From assembly GCA_947165505.1 (NCBI GenBank), contig CAMVAT010000003.1, forward strand, positions 62,001-126,000: a DNA stretch of 64,000 bases. Direction: 5' to 3'. Numbering within the stretch: the stretch's first letter is position 1; the number at the start of each line of letters is the position of its first letter. Below, piece after piece: positions 60,874-64,000 of the stretch. The position numbers and the translations under genes are program-made. The DNA is from an uncultured Prevotellaceae bacterium. Lineage in GTDB: Bacteria > Bacteroidota > Bacteroidia > Bacteroidales > Bacteroidaceae. Under the pieces are notes generated by a model, which worked only from the letters and a program-made list of their open reading frames with translations, was not told the DNA's origin and ran no database searches.

Positions 60874-62073
60874 ATGGATATAGAAAAATTGAGAACCCCC
60901 TTTTTCGTGTTAAACGAAAAGGCTTTGGAACTGCAACTGGCACTGTTGGAGCGTGCCATCGCTCAATATTGGAATCATACGGTCGTAGGCTATTCCGTGA
61001 AGACGAATTCTTTGCCTTATTTGGCTTCGCTGTTTCGGAAGCATGGTGTTTGGGCCGAGACAGTTTCTGAGGATGAGTATGAACTGATGTCGATGTGCGG
61101 GTATGAGGGGCGTAGAATGATTAGCAACGGCCCGATTAAGAGCCTGGAGTTCGTGTACCGCGTGCTCGATGCGGAATCTATCCTCAATATTGATTCTCAC
61201 GACGAAATCGGTCATGTTATTGCCTATCAGCAGAGCCATCCTGACAAGTGCGTGGGGGTGGGGATACGTGTCAATCTGGATGTGAGGGAGATTGACGCTG
61301 ACAATGCTGGCGGTCGTTTCGGCTTTTCTTACGAGAGTGGAGAATTGAAGTCGGCGGTTGATGCGCTACGGCAGGGTGGCGTGCGTGTCTTGGGGCTTCA
61401 TCTGCATACGGGTTGCCTGCCGGGGACTATCGAGAAATACCGCTGGCTGACGGACCGGTTTTGTGAAATGGTCAGAGAATTGTCTCTCGGCGACATACGA
61501 TACATTGACTATGGGGGCGGTTTCTATGGGTTTATGGACAACAGGCCTCAGTGGGATGACTATTTGAAGACCATTTCCGAAGGGCTTCGGCGGCATGGAT
61601 ATGACCCGGATCAGTTGATGGTCATTGTCGAACCCGGAGCCAGTGTCTTGGCTGGTGTGTTCAGTTATTACACTCGCGTGACGGATGTGCGTAACAATAA
61701 CAGGGTGTCGTTCGCTTTCTGTGACGGCAGCAGGGTGCATATCGACCCGTTGATGCACAAAAAGAAGAGCAGTTACACATATCGTATTTTGCGTCATGGT
61801 GATGCAGGCGCGCCGTCGGAGTTGCCGCAGACGTTGGTTGGATATACATGTATGGAGGGTGACAGAATCATGGGGATGGATGCGCACGAAAGACTTCAGA
61901 AAGGCGACTGGGTGGTTTTCGATAAGGTGGGTTCTTACACTTCTACGCTTTCGCCGCTTTTCATTAGCTTTTTCCCTGCTGTCTATGCTGAAAAAGCGGA
62001 TGGTACGTGGGCGTGTGTGCGTGAGAGGTGGACGGCGCGGGAGTTCGCACAGAAAGCAATACTTAAAGACTGA
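60874..62073 (+). CDS. Fold-type III PLP decarboxylase (LysA-like)
   Basis: A 399-residue enzyme related to diaminopimelate/ornithine-type decarboxylases. PLP-binding Lys43 is in GYSVKTNSLPYL. LGLHLHTGCL, IRYIDYGGGFYG and EPGASVLAG are the phosphate and ring contacts, and YTCMEGDRI carries the Cys and acidic residue from the partner subunit. It starts directly after the ATP-grasp stop and overlaps the next GT2 by one base. In glycan loci such enzymes may provide a modified amine or amino acid for the ATP-grasp step. The exact substrate is unknown. Confidence 0.84.
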   Translation: MDIEKLRTPFFVLNEKALELQLALLERAIAQYWNHTVVGYSVKTNSLPYLASLFRKHGVWAETVSEDEYELMSMCGYEGRRMISNGPIKSLEFVYRVLDAESILNIDSHDEIGHVIAYQQSHPDKCVGVGIRVNLDVREIDADNAGGRFGFSYESGELKSAVDALRQGGVRVLGLHLHTGCLPGTIEKYRWLTDRFCEMVRELSLGDIRYIDYGGGFYGFMDNRPQWDDYLKTISEGLRRHGYDPDQLMVIVEPGASVLAGVFSYYTRVTDVRNNNRVSFAFCDGSRVHIDPLMHKKKSSYTYRILRHGDAGAPSELPQTLVGYTCMEGDRIMGMDAHERLQKGDWVVFDKVGSYTSTLSPLFISFFPAVYAEKADGTWACVRERWTAREFAQKAILKD

Positions 62074-63086
62074 TGTTCCTCTCCTTCATCATCCCTCTCT
62101 ACAATGCCGCGCGCTTCATCTCGGTGGCGTTGGATTCGATTTATCAAAACTCGCTCGATAAGGGCGAGTACGAGGTCGTCGTGATTAACGACGGCAGTAC
62201 TGACGACGGGGCCGAGGTGGTGAAAAAGTATGCCGACGGCCACCCCAACCTGCGACTGCTGCAACAGCCCAACAAAGGGGCGTCGGCCGCCCGCAATCGC
62301 GGCATTGAGGAGGCGCGCGGCCAGTACGTCTGGTTTGTGGATGCAGACGACCGCATCAACCCACAAATACCTGCCATCGCATACCAAATCTATCAGGAGA
62401 AACCTGAGACGGAGATGTTCGGGTTTAATCACTACGACTGGTGCGGCGACGACGTGACGCCTAAAGTGAGGTATCAAAAGAGGGTGAGCCTCGACGGTCT
62501 GGGGCTGATGCGCTCAGGACCGTACCTGTATCTCTGGAACCGTATCTTCAGGCGCACGGCCATCGGCGATATACGTTTTCCAGAGGGTACTCGCAACACA
62601 GAAGACTGGTATTTCGACCTGATGGTCTTCTCTCGGCTTAAACATGTGGAGTGCATTCCTGAATGCGGCTATTACTACAACAGCAGCAATCCCTATTCCA
62701 CACTGCGCAACCGCTCGCACGAAAGCCTGAAAAAGAATGCTGAAGACTCGCAACTCATGCACCGCCTGATATGGGAGGAGATACAGAAGATAGAACAGCC
62801 GGAGATGAAACATGTGTTACAGGGTTCGCTCAATTACAGCGTCATGGGCTTTTTTTGGGGCATGTTCCTGGATCATTTCTCGGTGAATGAACTGCGGCCC
62901 GTGGTGCGGCGGTATCGTGAGATGAATCTCTATCCCATCCAAAAAATAGGGCGCAAGAATCCCGACCGATTTCTGGTGGTGGCCAACCGCCCTTGGCTGC
63001 TCTATCCCATCGTGTGGGTGAGAAACCTTTTTATTCAAGTTTCTCATGCTAAACTCCAAAGAGCAAACGGAGCTTGCGAAAGTTAA
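62073..63086 (+). CDS. GT2 glycosyltransferase
   Basis: A 337-residue transferase with LSFIIPLYNAARFISVALDS, VINDGSTDDG and WFVDADDRI (metal site), plus the conserved NTEDWYF acceptor-side segment at about 171-177. Coupled to the decarboxylase by a one-base overlap. It closes this transcript; a new promoter follows. Confidence 0.86.
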   Translation: MFLSFIIPLYNAARFISVALDSIYQNSLDKGEYEVVVINDGSTDDGAEVVKKYADGHPNLRLLQQPNKGASAARNRGIEEARGQYVWFVDADDRINPQIPAIAYQIYQEKPETEMFGFNHYDWCGDDVTPKVRYQKRVSLDGLGLMRSGPYLYLWNRIFRRTAIGDIRFPEGTRNTEDWYFDLMVFSRLKHVECIPECGYYYNSSNPYSTLRNRSHESLKKNAEDSQLMHRLIWEEIQKIEQPEMKHVLQGSLNYSVMGFFWGMFLDHFSVNELRPVVRRYREMNLYPIQKIGRKNPDRFLVVANRPWLLYPIVWVRNLFIQVSHAKLQRANGACES

Positions 63087-63116
63087 ATCTTTTTGGTGAT
63101 AATTTCTCATGAAAAC

Positions 63117-63147
63117 TTTGCGCAGAAAAAAAATAGTGCTATCTTTG
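63117..63147 (+). promoter_or_regulatory. Bacteroidetes-type promoter for the last aminotransferase
   Basis: TTTG at 63117-63120 and TATCTTTG at 63140-63147 are spaced by 19 bases. Transcription would begin near 63153, leaving a leader of about 100 bases. Confidence 0.8.
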
Positions 63148-63255
63148 CAATTCAATAGCTGAAAGAATTAGAAAAAACTTTACAGAAGGGCGGTTCCCTC
63201 TCCAAGCAATCACCACATTCTAAATACGGGCTTAATAATAAATAAATAGTCAACA

Positions 63256-64000
63256 TGAAACGAATTTACCTGTGCCTGGCTCACATGAGCGGCAACGAAA
63301 TGAAATATATACAAGAGGCGTTCGACACTAACTGGGTGGTGCCTCTTGGACCGAACGTGAATGCCTTCGAGCAGGATCTGGAGCAGTTCGTGGGTAACAA
63401 CAAACGGGTGGTGGCGCTTTCGGCCGGTACGGCGGCCATCCATCTGGCGATGGTGTATCTCGGCATCGGTCCGGGCGATGAGGTTATCTGCCAGTCGTTC
63501 ACTTTCGCTGCGTCGTGCAACCCCATCAAATACCTCGGAGCCACTCCTGTGTTCGTGGATTCTGAAGAGCGGACGTGGAACATGGATCCCAACCTGCTCG
63601 AAGAGGCGATACGTGACCGCATCGCGAAGACGGGGCGCAAGCCGAAAGCGATCGTGCCGGTGTATCTCTATGGCATGCCGGCCTATATCGACGAGATCAT
63701 GGAGGTGGCACGGCGCTATGAGATTCCTGTCATCGAAGACTCGGCCGAGGGCTTCGGATCTAAATACCGCGGACAGATGGTGGGGGCTATCGGCGACTTT
63801 GGCATCATGTCGTTCAACGGCAACAAGATGATCACTACGTCGGGCGGTGGCGCACTCGTATGCGCCGACGACGAGGTGAAACGCAAAATCATGTTCTATG
63901 CCACGCAGGCACGTGAACCGGAACCCTATTACCTGCACAAGGAGATAGGATACAACTACCGCCTGAGCAATGTGTGCGCAGGCATCGGACGCGGACAGAT
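63256..64000 (+). CDS. DegT/DnrJ/EryC1/StrS aminotransferase, cut by window end
   Basis: The first 248 residues of a PLP sugar aminotransferase are visible. MKRIYLCLAHMSGNEMKYIQ begins it, ALSAGTAAIHLA is the PLP-phosphate loop, VIEDSAEGFGS contains the ring Asp (D162), and MSFNGNKMITTSGGGALV contains the PLP lysine (K191). This form is shared with PglE/LegC-type enzymes that make 4-amino-4,6-dideoxy-GlcNAc derivatives such as bacillosamine. That would fit the PglC-like priming enzyme upstream. It has its own promoter, and the C terminus lies beyond the right edge. Confidence 0.88.

Overview
The window looks like a chromosome segment of a Bacteroidales bacterium, most likely Prevotellaceae. 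The evidence is the Bacteroidetes-type promoters (TTTG, about 20 bases, TAnnTTTG) before several transcription units, the lack of strong Shine-Dalgarno sites, Bacteroidetes-specific families (Porin_10-like porin, DUF4468, DUF4422, TupA-like ATP-grasp, AAA-ATPase_like/PDDEXK_9 proteins) and a tnaA of the Bacteroidetes kind. No rRNA, tRNA, CRISPR array or intact insertion sequence was found.

Layout. Bases 1-13400 are housekeeping and accessory genes: a VWA protein cut by the window edge, a DUF3298 lipoprotein, tryptophanase, a GH51 arabinofuranosidase, and a minus-strand series of porin, menA, HD-domain protein and Ca2+-type P-ATPase, preceded by a two-gene DUF4468/small membrane protein unit. 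From about 13.9 kb to the right edge almost everything is on the plus strand and forms a large surface-polysaccharide region: GtrA, a DegT aminotransferase, an IspD-like cytidylyltransferase with an NAD-dependent epimerase, many GT2/GT4 glycosyltransferases, LicD, two TupA-like ATP-grasp proteins, one flippase (Wzx-like), one EpsG-type polymerase (Wzy-like), a WecF-like Fuc4NAc transferase, acetyl/acyltransferases, a UDP-sugar dehydrogenase, a PglC-type priming transferase and two more aminotransferases.

Five AAA-ATPase_like proteins with a C-terminal PD-(D/E)XK nuclease-like domain sit in two groups inside this region (17.3-22.3 kb and 29.5-33.1 kb). They form two close pairs plus one outlier. 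Within each pair the C-terminal part carries an identical 344-base tract, while the stretch between Walker A and Walker B is divergent. Their flanks are rich in composite palindromic repeats.

The glycan genes fall into modules. Bases 33.2-42.7 kb hold an aminotransferase, acetyltransferase, flippase, WecF-like transferase, GNAT-like protein, acyl carrier protein, ketoreductase and two KAS III enzymes. I infer that these make a short hydroxyacyl group and place it on an amino sugar. Bases 58-64 kb hold a glycosyltransferase, priming transferase, ATP-grasp ligase, fold-III PLP decarboxylase and aminotransferase.

The most unusual signal is a 30-base G/C-rich palindromic element that occurs between genes and also inside at least three (probably four) glycosyltransferase genes. 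In every intact coding copy it is in the same frame and is translated as a (S/A)PSLGGGxGE(A/V) peptide. One gene (54419-55516) has absorbed three different intergenic repeat families in frame. Base composition alternates between AT-rich glycan modules and GC-richer blocks, suggesting assembly by repeated transfer.
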